Shown here one piece after another: positions 33,601 to 43,415 of a DNA stretch of 64,000 nt. The stretch is from Amyelois transitella (lineage: Eukaryota; Arthropoda; Insecta; Lepidoptera; Pyralidae). The notes beneath the pieces are model-generated. The model saw only the letters and a list, made by a program, of their open reading frames with translations, had not been told where the DNA came from and did not search any database. Numbering within the stretch: the first letter of the stretch is position 1; every line of letters begins with the position of its first letter. A program made the position numbers and the translations under genes. The stretch is taken from NCBI RefSeq assembly GCF_032362555.1, contig NC_083529.1:1302001-1366000 (forward strand), written 5' to 3'.

Positions 33601-36600
33601 GTGTCAGCCCTCGTCTTCTATGGATTAGGCTGAAAGTTGGAATCACTCGGATCTTCGTTCTAGGTGTTTATGCACCTTGGGATGTGGGTTCGAGGGGTAC
33701 AACATCAGCAAAAAGCGAAAACGAGGAGTTCTGGAATAGTGTAAGAGAAGTATTGAAAGTTACCAAGCCAAATGAGAAGATTATTATGTTAGGTGATTTT
33801 AATGGATGGGTGGGTGTAAAGCGTGATGGATATGAAAAGGTGCTTGGTGCGTTTGGTGACGAAAAGGTGAATGATAATGGAAGAAGTGTATTAGAAATTT
33901 GTCTAGAGTGGGATCTTTTTGTGTCGAACTCAATGTTTCAACATAAAGAGATCCACACCTACACAAGAGTGGAAGGTATTTTAAAAAGTATGATAGACTT
34001 TGTGATTGTAGATGAAAGATTGAAGAACAAAGTGCTGGATACCCGTGCATATCGCGGTGCTGGCATTGACTCGGACCATTTACTGGTGATATCCCGGATA
34101 AGGGGTATCCTCAATCGCTGGCGGCACAGGGTAAGGGAGCAAACCAGCGCTTTGGAAAGAGTAAAAGTGGAAAATTTGCAAGATATGGATGTAGGTAAGA
34201 AGTATATTAATAGACTGAAGGATGAATTTGAAGATTTAGATGAAATGAGCGATATTGAAGATGGATGGAAGGAATTTAAAGAAAGAATTGTGAAAGTAGC
34301 TGTTGAAGTGTGTGGTGTAAGTAGAAGAAGGAAAGGAAAAAATCACAAAAATGCGTGGATGAGTAAAGATGTGCAAGAACTTGTGCGATTAAAGAAGAAA
34401 GCATGGCTGGATTTGTTAGCAGCAAAAGCTAACTTAAGAATGCAAGAGGTTATAGATGAAGATGTGAATGAAGCACGTAAGGAATATAAGAAAATGAAAG
34501 ATTTGGTTAAGAAAGCTGTGATTAGAAAGAAAGAAGAGTATAAAGAGGATTTTGATAAAAGGCTATCAGAAGACTTTCAGTCAAATCTGAAAGTATTCTG
34601 GAAATCCGTAAGGTCAGCCCGAGGAAATACTATAACCAGAGAGCTGACTAGGATCAGATGCCAGGATGGTAGCGTTGTGAAAGGAGAAGAATGTGTACTA
34701 AAGATATGGAAGGACTATTTTGAAAGTTTATTTGAAAAAAAGGAAGGAAATAAGAAAGATTTCTGCTATAGCGAAGAAAAAGAGAATGAGATGGAAGGCG
34801 AAATTGAAATGTTCGAAATTGTGGAAGCACTTAAGAGTATGAAAGCGGGAAAGGCTGCTGGGTGTGATAGAGTGTCGGTCGAGATGCTTAAAGCAGGAAA
34901 AGGCGTAGTAGCTAGTCAGTTGTACTGCCTTTTCAATTTGTGTTGGAGAAGCGGCCGAGTACCAAAAGATTGGTGTAAGGCTGTTATCGTGCCACTTTAC
35001 AAAGGAAAAGGGTCACAGCTGGACTGCAAAAATTATCGTGGTATAAGCCTGCTTAGCGTCGTCGGCAAATTGTATGCTAAGGTATTGATTAATAGAGTCA
35101 GGAATGAAACTGATGACAAAATATGGGATGCTCAAGCGGGATTTCGAAAGGGAATGGGATGTACTGATCAGGTCTTTTCCTTGCGGTGCATAGCCGAAAA
35201 GTTTTTGGCCAAGAGTCAAAAAGTCTATTGCACATTCGTAGATCTGGAAAAGGCCTATGACAGAGTTGAGAGGAATGAATTGTGGTCAGCACTTTCTATG
35301 CATGGGGTGAGCAGTCTCTTAATACGAGCACTGAAATCCTTATATGAGGATTCGAGTGCTTGTGTCAGGATAAACGGAGCGCACACTGAGTGGTTTAAGA
35401 TTGAGAAAGGCGTTAGGCAAGGATGTGTTGCGTCACCGTGGCTGTTCAACCTATTTATGGATAGCTGTTTGACAGATTTGAAAGAGTCTAAAAGTGGATT
35501 AAGGATGAATGAGTTACTCGTCAAATGTCTGCTCTATGCCGACGATCAGGTTATACTGGCGTCATCAGCGGAGGAGTTACAGGAGATGGTAAACTGTATG
35601 CATGAAGCTTTAAAAGAGAAAGGAATGAAAGTGAACGTAAGTAAAACTAAAACACTGGTTTTTGAAATGGAGAAAGAAGTGACAGCATGTAATGTTTTGA
35701 TTGGAGGAGAAAAAGTGGAGCAAGTGAAAGAGTTTGTATATCTAGGATCAAAGTTTACATCAGATGGCAAGTATGATAGTGATATTGAAAGGAGAGTGAA
35801 CGCGGGGAACATGGTGAATGGAGCTTTGCATGCCTTTATGAGCAGTCAGAAACTATCCAAAAAGGCTCGACTGGCTGTGCACAGGGGCGTGTTGGTCCCG
35901 ACATTGATGTATGGGAGTGAAAGTTGGGTATGGCAAAAGAAGCATGAAAGCAGAATAAATGCAGTGGAAATGAGAGCGTTAAGGAGTATGATGGGTGTGA
36001 AATTGAGTGACAGGATAAGGAACAGCGTGATAAGGGAATGTTGTGGTTGTGATGTGAAAGAAGATGTAGTTACAGGAATAGAAAAGGGTATGTTGGGATG
36101 GTTCGGTCATGTGGAGAGGATGAATGAAAGCAGGTTGACTAAGCAGATATACAAGGAGAGTGTGGAGGGAAAGGTCGGAGTGGGAAGACCTAGACGAACG
36201 TATCTTGATCAAATTAAGGACGTCCTGGTAAAGGGTCAGGTCAAAAGTACCCGAAACCGCCGAGCTTGTATGAAGAGAGTTATGAATGTGGACGAAGCGA
36301 AAGAAGTATGCAGAGATCGTGGCAAGTGGAAAGAGGTAGTCTCTGCCTACCCCTCCGGGAAAGAGGCGTGATTTTATGTATGTATGTATGTATGTATAAC
36401 AAGAAGAAACGCCAGTAATAAAATTTAAGTCACGACACGAGTCTTTGTTTATTTACTATATGTTTATTTTTTGTTACGTGCGCAGATTGACCTGCACTAG
36501 CACCTAGGTCATAACTGAAAATCAGCGTATTGCTCTACAGCAACAAATTTGTTGAGTTGTGACCTTTTTGTATTGCTGCAACTCACACCCTATTAATTTG

Positions 36601-39600
36601 TATTTTCATATGAAATTGTAAATCGTGTGTAGCAAATCAAATAAATGAATTATCTATCTATTTATCTATCTAATAAATCGGAATTTGTTCCAGGCGTCTG
36701 TAAAACCCGGTTTGGGCCCAGCAGAAGTGGGTATCCTCTACAGAAAACTAATGCACAGATTGGGCCATAAGAAATATTACATCGCCAGTAACGACATGGG
36801 CATGTTTATTGCCAATTTTATTGTTACTGCTTTTCCTGAGGTGAGGTTTGATCGATGTTATTCACACGGATCAGTTTGGTGGAATGTGTAAAAGGGTTAT
36901 TGAAAAGGAGAGTATATGTTGGGTTGTGCCGTGTTGTTCCCGGCACCAATAAAAAAAAGAATAGGACCACTCCATCTCTTTGCCATGGATGTCGTCAAAG
37001 GCGACTAAGGGATTTTTTAGGCGATGGGCTAGCAACCTGTCACTATTTCAATCTCAATTCTATCATTAAGCCAAATAGCTGAACGTGGCCATTTAGTATT
37101 TTCAAGACTGTTGGCTCTGTCTACCCCGCAAGGGATATAAACGTGAACATATTTATGTATGTATGTATGTTGGGAACTTGGGAACATGTTGTACAGAACA
37201 TTGCATGCCTTTATCAGACAGAAACTGTCCAAAAAGGCTCATCTAGAGGTGCATAGAAGCAGGTTCGTCCCAAAACTAATGTGTGGAAGTAAATGTTGAA
37301 TGTGGAATTTTCTTTTTCTTGTAGTGCAATAAAGAGTTTATCTATCTATCAAGGATTCTGGAATGAGTGAGTCAAGTTTTTACACGAACCGACTCCCGTC
37401 TGACCTCTGCAACCTTTGCTTGTGGACCTAACCCATATTATATATATATATACGGAACAAATTACACAAATTGAGTTAGCCTCGAAGTAATTTCGAGACT
37501 TGTGTTACGAGATAGTAACTCAACGATACTATATTTTTATAATAAATACTTATATAGATACTTGTATAGGCGTGATTTTATGTGTATGTGTATATAGATA
37601 TACATCCAAAACCCAGGCCAATCAGAAAAAGTTCTTTTCTCATCATGCCCTGGCCGGGATTCGAACCCGGAACCTCCGGTGTCACAGACAAGCGTACTAC
37701 CGCTGCGCCACAGAGGCCGTTATTGGATCTATCATGGTAACACATAGCCACTAACCTAAATGTGCAGGTTTCCTCACGATGTTATCCCTCACCGTTAGTA
37801 TCAGAGCATCAGTTAATATCAAAACAGTACATAATTACGAAAATAGTCATTGATACGTGGAAGAGCTGAGATTTGAACCTGTCCCTTTTATGCGCATTTT
37901 TACTGGGCTCCTAATCGATTCGAATGCCGACGCTCTTTATGTCATTGAAGTGAAAGAAAGAGAACGCATGTTTCGTGACAAGAAGAAGAATGTAGACTCT
38001 GATCAACTGAACTAACATTTCAGGATGTCCTCGGCTATTTCACTCAACTGCTCATTCTTCAAAATTCACTATTATCATCTGTAACTGACTCTGCTTACAC
38101 CGACTCTGTCTACACCGCCAACTACACTGGGAGGAGAACTCGGGACGATGACAACCGCCAGTCTCCGTATCTCTTCCATCAGGCTTCCAGCCCTGATACC
38201 CTCGGTAAGAGAACTAATTTAACTTCTTCATTTAACGGGTAAGATTCCCCTGCAAAGGTTGCAGGGTTTCAGACGGGAATCGGTTCATGTAAAAACTTGA
38301 CTCTTGTCTTGTCTTGGAAGAAGAGCTGTAGAGGACAGATGAAAGTCTTGGAAGAAGAAGAACTTTTGCAGGGGAACATAACCCATATTGGACCATATAG
38401 GTTTATAAACTTTTGATTCTTCTTTTAGGCGATGGGCTAGCAACCTGTCATTATTTGAATCTCAATTCTATCTTAAAGATAAATAGCTGAACGTGTCTTA
38501 TCTGTCTTTTTACGACTACTGGTTCTGTCTACCTCGCAAGGGATAATGACGTGCTTATATGTATGTATGTATTGGATCATGGTAAAAGCTGCGCATGATA
38601 AATTTTTCTATTTCCTTAATCGATTCTTCCGCTATGTCGCGCGTCATGGTATTTGCCGAGCATAAGAGACCCAAAAATTTTCACCTATATTTTTATGGTT
38701 TTCAGGAATTGGCTTAAATGACTCACCATCAGGCCTCCTTGGCTATATTCTGGAGAAATTTCACTTTGCGAGGGTCCTGGACAGGAAGGAGAACGCCGGT
38801 GTCAAGATCCAAGACCATATCCCGAGGGATGTCTTACTGGATAACATTATGCTGTATTGGATGACTGGGAGTATAACTACCAGTATGAGGTTCTACGCGG
38901 AAACGTTTAATGATAGAGTAATAGCTATGAATGTTGATGAGTGAGTATTTCTTCTTTTAAACAAGTTCACATACATACATACATACATATGATCACGTCT
39001 ATATCCCTAGCGGGGTAGACAGAGCCACCAGTCTTGAAAAGACTGATAGGCCACGCTCAGCTGTTTGGCTTAGTGATAGAATTGAGATTCAAATAGTGAC
39101 AGGTTGCTAGCCCATCGCCTAAAAGAGGATTCCCAAGTTTATAAGCCTATCCCTTAGTCGCCTTTTACGACATCCGTGGGAAAGAGATGGAGTGGTCCTA
39201 TTCTTTTTTGTAATGGTGCCGGGAACCACACGGCACAAGTTCACAAATATAAATATTTTAAATTTACCTTTTGAGTCTCGCATCACCTGATTCACAAATT
39301 TAATTTTGTTTCTAACAGTTACAAGACTCCTTTGTTTTTACCTGTTTAAAATTCAGGATCGTGTCAAATTAGCTCTTACCAGCGAGTTCTCCAGAATTTA
39401 ACGCCACCTATAGAAAAATACAAGATTTTTCACAAATCACACGAAAACTATAGTTTTTACAGGGATGGAATATCCTATGTCCTTCTCCAGACTCCTATTT
39501 ATACATACATATCATCACGTCTATATCCCTTACGGGGTAGACAGAGCCAACAGTCTTGAAAAGACTGAAAGGCCACGTTCAGCTATTTGGCTTAATGATA

Positions 39601-40250
39601 GAATTGAGATTCAAATAGTGACAGGTTGCTAGCCTGTCGCCTAAAAAAGAATCCCGAGTTTGTAAGCCTATCCCTTAGTCGCCTTTTACGACATCCATGG
39701 GAAAGAGATGGAGTGGTCCTATCCTTTTTTGTATTGGTGCCGGGAACCACACGGCACTCCTATTTATAAAGAAACGAATATAGATTTTTCACAATTTTTA
39801 TGTAACATTATTCTGGATTATTATATTTTCATTGATTTCAACTATACTAGGGTCAGGTCAAAAGTACCTGAAACCGCCGAGCTTGCATGAAGAGAGTTAT
39901 GAATGTGGATGAAGCGAAGGAAGTATGCAGAGATCGTGGCAAGTGGAAAGAGGTAGTCTCTGCCTACCCCTCCGGGAAAGAGGCGTGATTTTATGTATGT
40001 ATGTTTAACTATACGTTTCCTTCACAGAACTCCTTCACCAGTACTAACATGGATAACGGAACCCAGATACGAGATATCTCCGCACCCTCACTGGGTCAAG
40101 AAGACCAAATTCCCGAATCTCGTCAGCCACAAAATCCTGAACTTTGGCGGACATTTCCTGTATTACGAATTCCCTGATGTCTACGCGAACGAAGTGATAT
40201 CCGCTGTAGCTGCTTTCAGGAAGATTCACATCAGCAAAAATGGATTGTAA
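30687..40250 (+). CDS. Divergent JHEH-like gene 2 with altered active-site motifs
   Basis: Seven exons, 30687-30854, 31551-31781, 32413-32577, 36694-36840, 38024-38204, 38706-38940 and 40028-40250, join in frame with AG/GT borders to about 449 residues. There is no stop or frameshift. An ATG at 30663 in the same frame would add eight residues. The exon layout equals JHEH genes 1 and 3. Likely triad residues remain: Asp222, Glu391 (RYE), His418 (GGHF), and the two lid Tyr (SPYLFHQ, RFYAET). But HGWP is DGWP (residue 147) and GGDWG is SNDMG. Exon 5 is poorly conserved. The start MLPILYLALLSIVHG resembles a cleavable signal peptide; the usual proline-rich linker is absent. NLT and NYT sites fit a lumenal or secreted protein. 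A possible 5' UTR donor (AAAG|GTAAGAA) lies near 29728. The third intron carries a full-length LINE. Family certain; function unknown. Confidence 0.85.
30900..31121 (+). mobile_element. RS repeat, head missing
   Basis: CATCTCTTTCCCATGG to the TATG tail; in intron 1 of gene 2. Confidence 0.9.
31225..31489 (-). mobile_element. RS repeat, full length
   Basis: Complete reversed copy with ATACAATAA on both sides; in intron 1 of gene 2. Confidence 0.93.
31794..32015 (-). mobile_element. RS repeat
   Basis: Nearly complete reversed copy directly after gene 2 exon 2; the donor of that exon lies 13 bp away. Confidence 0.85.
32205..32400 (+). repeat. 3' end of a poly(A)-type LINE-like repeat
   Basis: CTGGAAGAGATCCCTTCATGG, GGATAAGTCCGCC and TGCAATAAAG followed by a (CAAA)n tail; ends just before gene 2 exon 3. 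Related tails with TGCAATAAAG at 37316-37352 and 49370-49450. Confidence 0.6.
32634..32903 (-). mobile_element. RS repeat, full length
   Basis: Complete reversed copy, 65 bp before the full-length LINE, in intron 3 of gene 2. Confidence 0.92.
32956..32968. repeat. Left target-site duplication of the LINE
   Basis: GTATAACAAGAAG, identical to 36394-36406 on the other side of the LINE. Confidence 0.95.
32969..36393 (+). mobile_element. Full-length RTE-group LINE
   Basis: A 3425-bp non-LTR retrotransposon in intron 3 of JHEH-like gene 2, same strand. It is flanked by a perfect 13-bp target duplication, GTATAACAAGAAG, at 32956-32968 and 36394-36406. It begins CCGCCGTGTGGTTCCCGGC, has a 5' leader of about 295 bp, one ORF (33264-36371), almost no 3' UTR, and ends in a (TATG)n tail. 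The single ORF with endonuclease plus reverse transcriptase and the short-repeat tail is typical of the RTE group. The clean duplication and intact ORF point to recent insertion. Confidence 0.95.
33264..36371 (+). CDS. RTE LINE polyprotein: apurinic-type endonuclease and reverse transcriptase
   Basis: 1035 residues, uninterrupted. Endonuclease about residues 30-280: catalytic Glu65 in CVNETKRKG, YAPW, LGDFNGWVG (Asp178, Asn180) and SDH at 270-272. A charged linker follows at about 290-520. The reverse transcriptase has NYRGISLLSVVGKLYAKVL, AGFRKGMGC, FVDLEKAYDRV, GVRQGCVASPWLFNLF and YADD at 758-761. A C-terminal region with GWFGHVERM follows. All core residues are present, so it may be active. 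The product copies LINE RNA into DNA at a nicked target. The stop codon lies only about 20 bp before the element's end. Confidence 0.95.
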   Translation: MNLKKHRNGGDGVRTPSRLVPGGSGMRSAESRFATMNVRGGMKDKIEEVCQMMDERRLDVLCVNETKRKGCDATQHGPYTAYWSGISSTSRGCQGVGLILSARMAECVNEYECVSPRLLWIRLKVGITRIFVLGVYAPWDVGSRGTTSAKSENEEFWNSVREVLKVTKPNEKIIMLGDFNGWVGVKRDGYEKVLGAFGDEKVNDNGRSVLEICLEWDLFVSNSMFQHKEIHTYTRVEGILKSMIDFVIVDERLKNKVLDTRAYRGAGIDSDHLLVISRIRGILNRWRHRVREQTSALERVKVENLQDMDVGKKYINRLKDEFEDLDEMSDIEDGWKEFKERIVKVAVEVCGVSRRRKGKNHKNAWMSKDVQELVRLKKKAWLDLLAAKANLRMQEVIDEDVNEARKEYKKMKDLVKKAVIRKKEEYKEDFDKRLSEDFQSNLKVFWKSVRSARGNTITRELTRIRCQDGSVVKGEECVLKIWKDYFESLFEKKEGNKKDFCYSEEKENEMEGEIEMFEIVEALKSMKAGKAAGCDRVSVEMLKAGKGVVASQLYCLFNLCWRSGRVPKDWCKAVIVPLYKGKGSQLDCKNYRGISLLSVVGKLYAKVLINRVRNETDDKIWDAQAGFRKGMGCTDQVFSLRCIAEKFLAKSQKVYCTFVDLEKAYDRVERNELWSALSMHGVSSLLIRALKSLYEDSSACVRINGAHTEWFKIEKGVRQGCVASPWLFNLFMDSCLTDLKESKSGLRMNELLVKCLLYADDQVILASSAEELQEMVNCMHEALKEKGMKVNVSKTKTLVFEMEKEVTACNVLIGGEKVEQVKEFVYLGSKFTSDGKYDSDIERRVNAGNMVNGALHAFMSSQKLSKKARLAVHRGVLVPTLMYGSESWVWQKKHESRINAVEMRALRSMMGVKLSDRIRNSVIRECCGCDVKEDVVTGIEKGMLGWFGHVERMNESRLTKQIYKESVEGKVGVGRPRRTYLDQIKDVLVKGQVKSTRNRRACMKRVMNVDEAKEVCRDRGKWKEVVSAYPSGKEA
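36394..36406. repeat. Right target-site duplication of the LINE
   Basis: GTATAACAAGAAG, identical to 32956-32968; directly follows the TATG tail. Confidence 0.95.
36926..37170 (+). mobile_element. RS repeat, full length
   Basis: Near-complete copy with TATGTTGGG on both sides; short deletion after GGGATTTTT. Confidence 0.9.
37452..37722 (-). mobile_element. tRNA-derived SINE
   Basis: Full reversed copy with the same boxes. A short AT-rich insertion at about 37555-37605 contains a LINE-like GCGTGATTTTATGTGTATG tail. Confidence 0.85.
38397..38570 (+). mobile_element. RS repeat, 3' two thirds
   Basis: From GGTTTATAAACTTTTGATTC to the TATG tail. Confidence 0.85.
38969..39235 (-). mobile_element. 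RS repeat, full length
   Basis: Complete reversed copy flanked by ACAAGTTCACA. Confidence 0.95.
39500..39757 (-). mobile_element. RS repeat, full length
   Basis: Complete reversed copy flanked by ACTCCTATTTATA. Confidence 0.95.
39847..40011 (+). mobile_element. 5'-truncated RTE LINE copy before gene 2 last exon
   Basis: About 165 bp of LINE 3' end in sense; its TATG tail ends about 17 bp before the acceptor of gene 2 exon 7. Confidence 0.85.
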
Positions 40251-40281
40251 TTTCTATAACATACTTAATAATTTTCGCTTA

Positions 40282-40287
40282 AATAAA
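40282..40287 (+). promoter_or_regulatory. Poly(A) signal of JHEH-like gene 2
   Basis: AATAAA 32 bases after the stop codon. Confidence 0.55.
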
Positions 40288-40409
40288 AGAGTCATGAATG
40301 ACTCAAAATTGTAACATGACAAGTAAATAAATTCACAAAACTACCAAGAGTTAGTTTTTTTATTATTATTTTATAACTACTTAAATTGGGATTCTTGTAG
40401 GCCGTATTG

Positions 40410-40671
40410 CCGTGTGGTTTCCGACACTTTAGAATAGAACCACTCGATAAATTTTCCATGGATGTCATAAAAGGCGACTAAGGGATAGGCTTATAAACTT
40501 GGGATTCCTCTTGTAGGCGATGGGCTAGTAACCTGTCACTAGTTGATTCTCAATTCTATCGTTAAGCCAAATAGCTGAACGTGGCCATTCAGCCTTTTCA
40601 AGACTGTTGGCTCTGTCTACCTCGCAAGGGATATAGACGTGACCATATGTATGTATGTATGTGTATGTATG
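40410..40671 (+). mobile_element. RS repeat, full length, CTTTAGAATAG head variant
   Basis: Complete copy downstream of gene 2; long TATG tail. Confidence 0.9.
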
Positions 40672-40774
40672 TAGACTCCATAGGGGTTTATGACTTATGT
40701 AAGGGAATGGTTTAATATGTCCCTTTTAAGATAACTCTAAGTAAAGTGCTTGCGTTTAGGGTATAATAGGCTTA

Positions 40775-40806
40775 ATAATGCCCATTTTCACCAAAATGGG
40801 CATTAT
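40775..40806. other. Perfect 14-bp hairpin
   Basis: ATAATGCCCATTTT, loop CACC, then the exact complement; downstream of gene 2. Confidence 0.9.
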
Positions 40807-41165
40807 GAAGCCAAAATATTATAAATTCAAAAACGTTACAAGACACGATAACAATAAATATATTGCTATGCAAAGTAATTGACAATTCAGTTATTACTAT
40901 ACTGTAGAAGTGCGAGGGTCAGAGTTTATCTTTAATAAGGTAATAATATATTGATATTTATTTTAATACTTTTTATCACAAAGTGCCTAACATTATTTTG
41001 TACACGTACCTATGTCTGACAAAATGTATTATAAAGATAAGGAATACATGAATTAACAACGTCTTTACATATATTTTTATTTTGCTGTTTCGAGTTCAGT
41101 TGCAATGTTTTGGAGATCCATTACATACATACATATTTATCAATAGGCACAAATTTGTAATTTAA

Positions 41166-41282
41166 TACCAATAAGTAATGAGTGTGGAGGAAGCGGGAGA
41201 GGTCTGTAAGGATCGTAGCAAATGGAAATCCATAGTCTCTGCCTACCCCAATGGGAAACAGGCGTGATGGTATGTATGTATG
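41166..41282 (+). mobile_element. Diverged LINE 3'-end copy
   Basis: About 115 bp resembling the RTE LINE C-terminal codons and TATG tail, but clearly more diverged than other copies (GCGGGAGAGGTCTGTAAGG); possibly a related older family. Confidence 0.7.
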
Positions 41283-41362
41283 TACGATGCAAATAAAGAC
41301 ATTCATTCATGTCATTCGTTCATTCAATGGTAGAGACGACTAATGCATTAACTTTCCATGAT

Positions 41363-41475
41363 ATTCAAATCTATTCTATTTTTAAGCCATACGCTAAACG
41401 TGGCCTTTTAGTCCTTCGAAAATGTACCTAAGCCCTGTCTACCCTGTAAGGGCTATAGACGTGATTATGACTTGA
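41363..41475 (+). mobile_element. RS repeat, eroded 3' part
   Basis: About 110 bp with many changes, ending CTATAGACGTGATTATG. Confidence 0.65.
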
Positions 41476-41960
41476 GTATGTATATCGTCCCCTTACTGCA
41501 AAAACCAACTAAGTGCATGAAATTAAGTTTCGAGAAATTGACGTTTAAAGGTTTGCACTATCAAATCACTGTTAAGATTGTAACCTATCAAGAATCTGTT
41601 CATGTATTTTTAATACTTATTTATTAAGCTTTTAAGGTAATTAGTACAATAAAAGCAAATCCTCGAAATACTAGAATAAATTAAGGAATTAGGGCGAGAG
41701 GTGGTGCAAATAAATGGTTTTTACTGTAAAGATTTTTTAACTTTACTACTTAAGTGCCCTAAATATTACTTAATATTGGGTTAGTTGCTTTTAATTTAAT
41801 ATTAAAATATCCCATAACTCACTACAATGTTACAAATATGTTGGTAAAACGAGTTTAAAACACAATTTTGTCGGCCTTAATACTTTATTATGTATAAAAA
41901 CTATACCAAATAGTACAATCATCATCATCAATGTTGTTAAAATAAAAAAACAATTCTTTA

Positions 41961-43415
41961 TTAATTTAACATAACCAAAATCAAATAAAAAACGTCATAC
42001 AAAAAGTCTGCAGTTTTAGTGGCTGATTCGTTTATTTCTGAAGATCCTCTACTGTTATCATCTGAAATATAAAATGTGCATAAGTAGTTGTTCTCTGCTA
42101 ACTTGCAAATACATACATGCATACATACATAACATCACGCTTCCTTCCCGGAGGGGTAAGCAGAGACTATCCCTTTCCACTTGCCACGATCTCTGCACAC
42201 TTCCTTCGCTTCATCCACATTCATAACTCTCTTCATGCAAGCTCAGCGGTTTCGGGTACTCTTGACCTGAACCTTTACCAGGACGTCCTTAATTTGATCA
42301 AGATACGTTCGTCTAGGTCTTCCCACTCCGACCTTTCCCTCCACACTCTCCTTGTATATCTGCTTAGTCAACCTGCTTTCATTCATCCTCTCCATATGAC
42401 CAAACCATCTTAACATACCCTTTTCTATTCCTGTAACTACATCTCACATCTTCACATCACAACATTCATTTATCACGCTGTTCTTTATCCGGTGACTCAA
42501 TTTCACACCGATCATACATCTTAACGCTCTCATTTCCACTGCATTTATTCTGCTTTCGTGCTTCTTTTGCCATACCCAACTTTCACTCCCATACATTAAT
42601 GTCGGGACCAACACGCCCCTATGCACAGCCAGTCGATTTCTTCTTCTTAGCCTTCTTCTATCAGCATTCTGATGTAGGCCTCCTTCATCTCCTTCCATTC
42701 TTCGAACCCTTCAAACTCAAAATGGACATTCATTTAAATATCTTTAATTAGCAAATAAATAGCATGGTGACATATATGAAATGGTAGCTAGACATGTAAT
42801 TTTTTGCCATAAGCACTTATACGAGCACTTACGGTCAAATCCGATGGGTTAGATTCTTCCGCATTTACACTGACTGGTTAGGTATTATTATAATCACCTA
42901 AAAATAAACGATCATCATCACATGCACATTCTTATGTTAGTAGATATAAAAACTGTTGTAAAATATTGTTAACTAGCTGTGCAAATGTGTGCACCGTAAT
43001 AGGATTAGTTCCTGAGATTATCGCGTTCAAACAAACAAACAAAGAAAAAATCTCTTCAGCTTTATAATATTAGTATGATTAAACAAACAAAATAAGCCTT
43101 CCCGCCACCCCAGGTCGTACGTAAGTAGGTATTTATCTTAGTAGATGAAAAATTATTTATCGTCAGAAATCATCGGTAAAGTACCTACCTACATGCGTAG
43201 GTATTATAAAATTGTGCTATAGTTAGGTGTAATACAATCAAAATATAGATCATAATAATACATTCCGTTTCAATTTTCAACTAAGTAGGTAACAAAATCA
43301 TTCTTACAAAAATCTAACTAAAATTAATTACGTAATGATTTTACTTACCCGCTTTTTTCGTATTATTACTTTCACCACATACAAGGTTTAACATTTTTCT
43401 AGATCTGGAACTCAT
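41961..43415 (-). CDS. Candidate small two-exon gene (hypothetical)
   Basis: On the minus strand ATG at 43415 opens MSSRSRKMLNLVCGESNNTK with a strong donor (GCGG|GTAAGTAA) at 43349. A good acceptor (TATTTCAG) precedes 42061. Joining in phase gives about 55 residues, ending at TAA 41963-41961 with AATAAA overlapping. It is rich in Ser, Asn and Lys with no recognised domain; the second exon ends hydrophobic (FLYDVFYLILVML). The intron contains a LINE fragment. It may be the first exon of a longer gene, or chance. Confidence 0.3.
42108..42635 (-). mobile_element. 5'-truncated RTE LINE copy
   Basis: About 530 bp of the LINE 3' end reversed, with a CATACATACATA tail at the left. It covers the C-terminal third of the reverse transcriptase and is followed at 42640-42720 by a piece of another LINE C-terminus. 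Confidence 0.85.
42973..43078 (-). mobile_element. Helitron with large internal deletion
   Basis: Both ends of the AAGCTGAAGAG type are present (CTAG at 42973, start at 43078) but only about 105 bp remain. Confidence 0.75.

Noticed and set aside
35013-35812. Several minus-strand frames over the LINE ORF
   Set aside because: Shadow frames of the reverse transcriptase.
30687-40250. Gene 2 as a pseudogene
   Set aside because: All exons are open, phases match and splice sites are intact; the motif changes alone do not show loss of expression.
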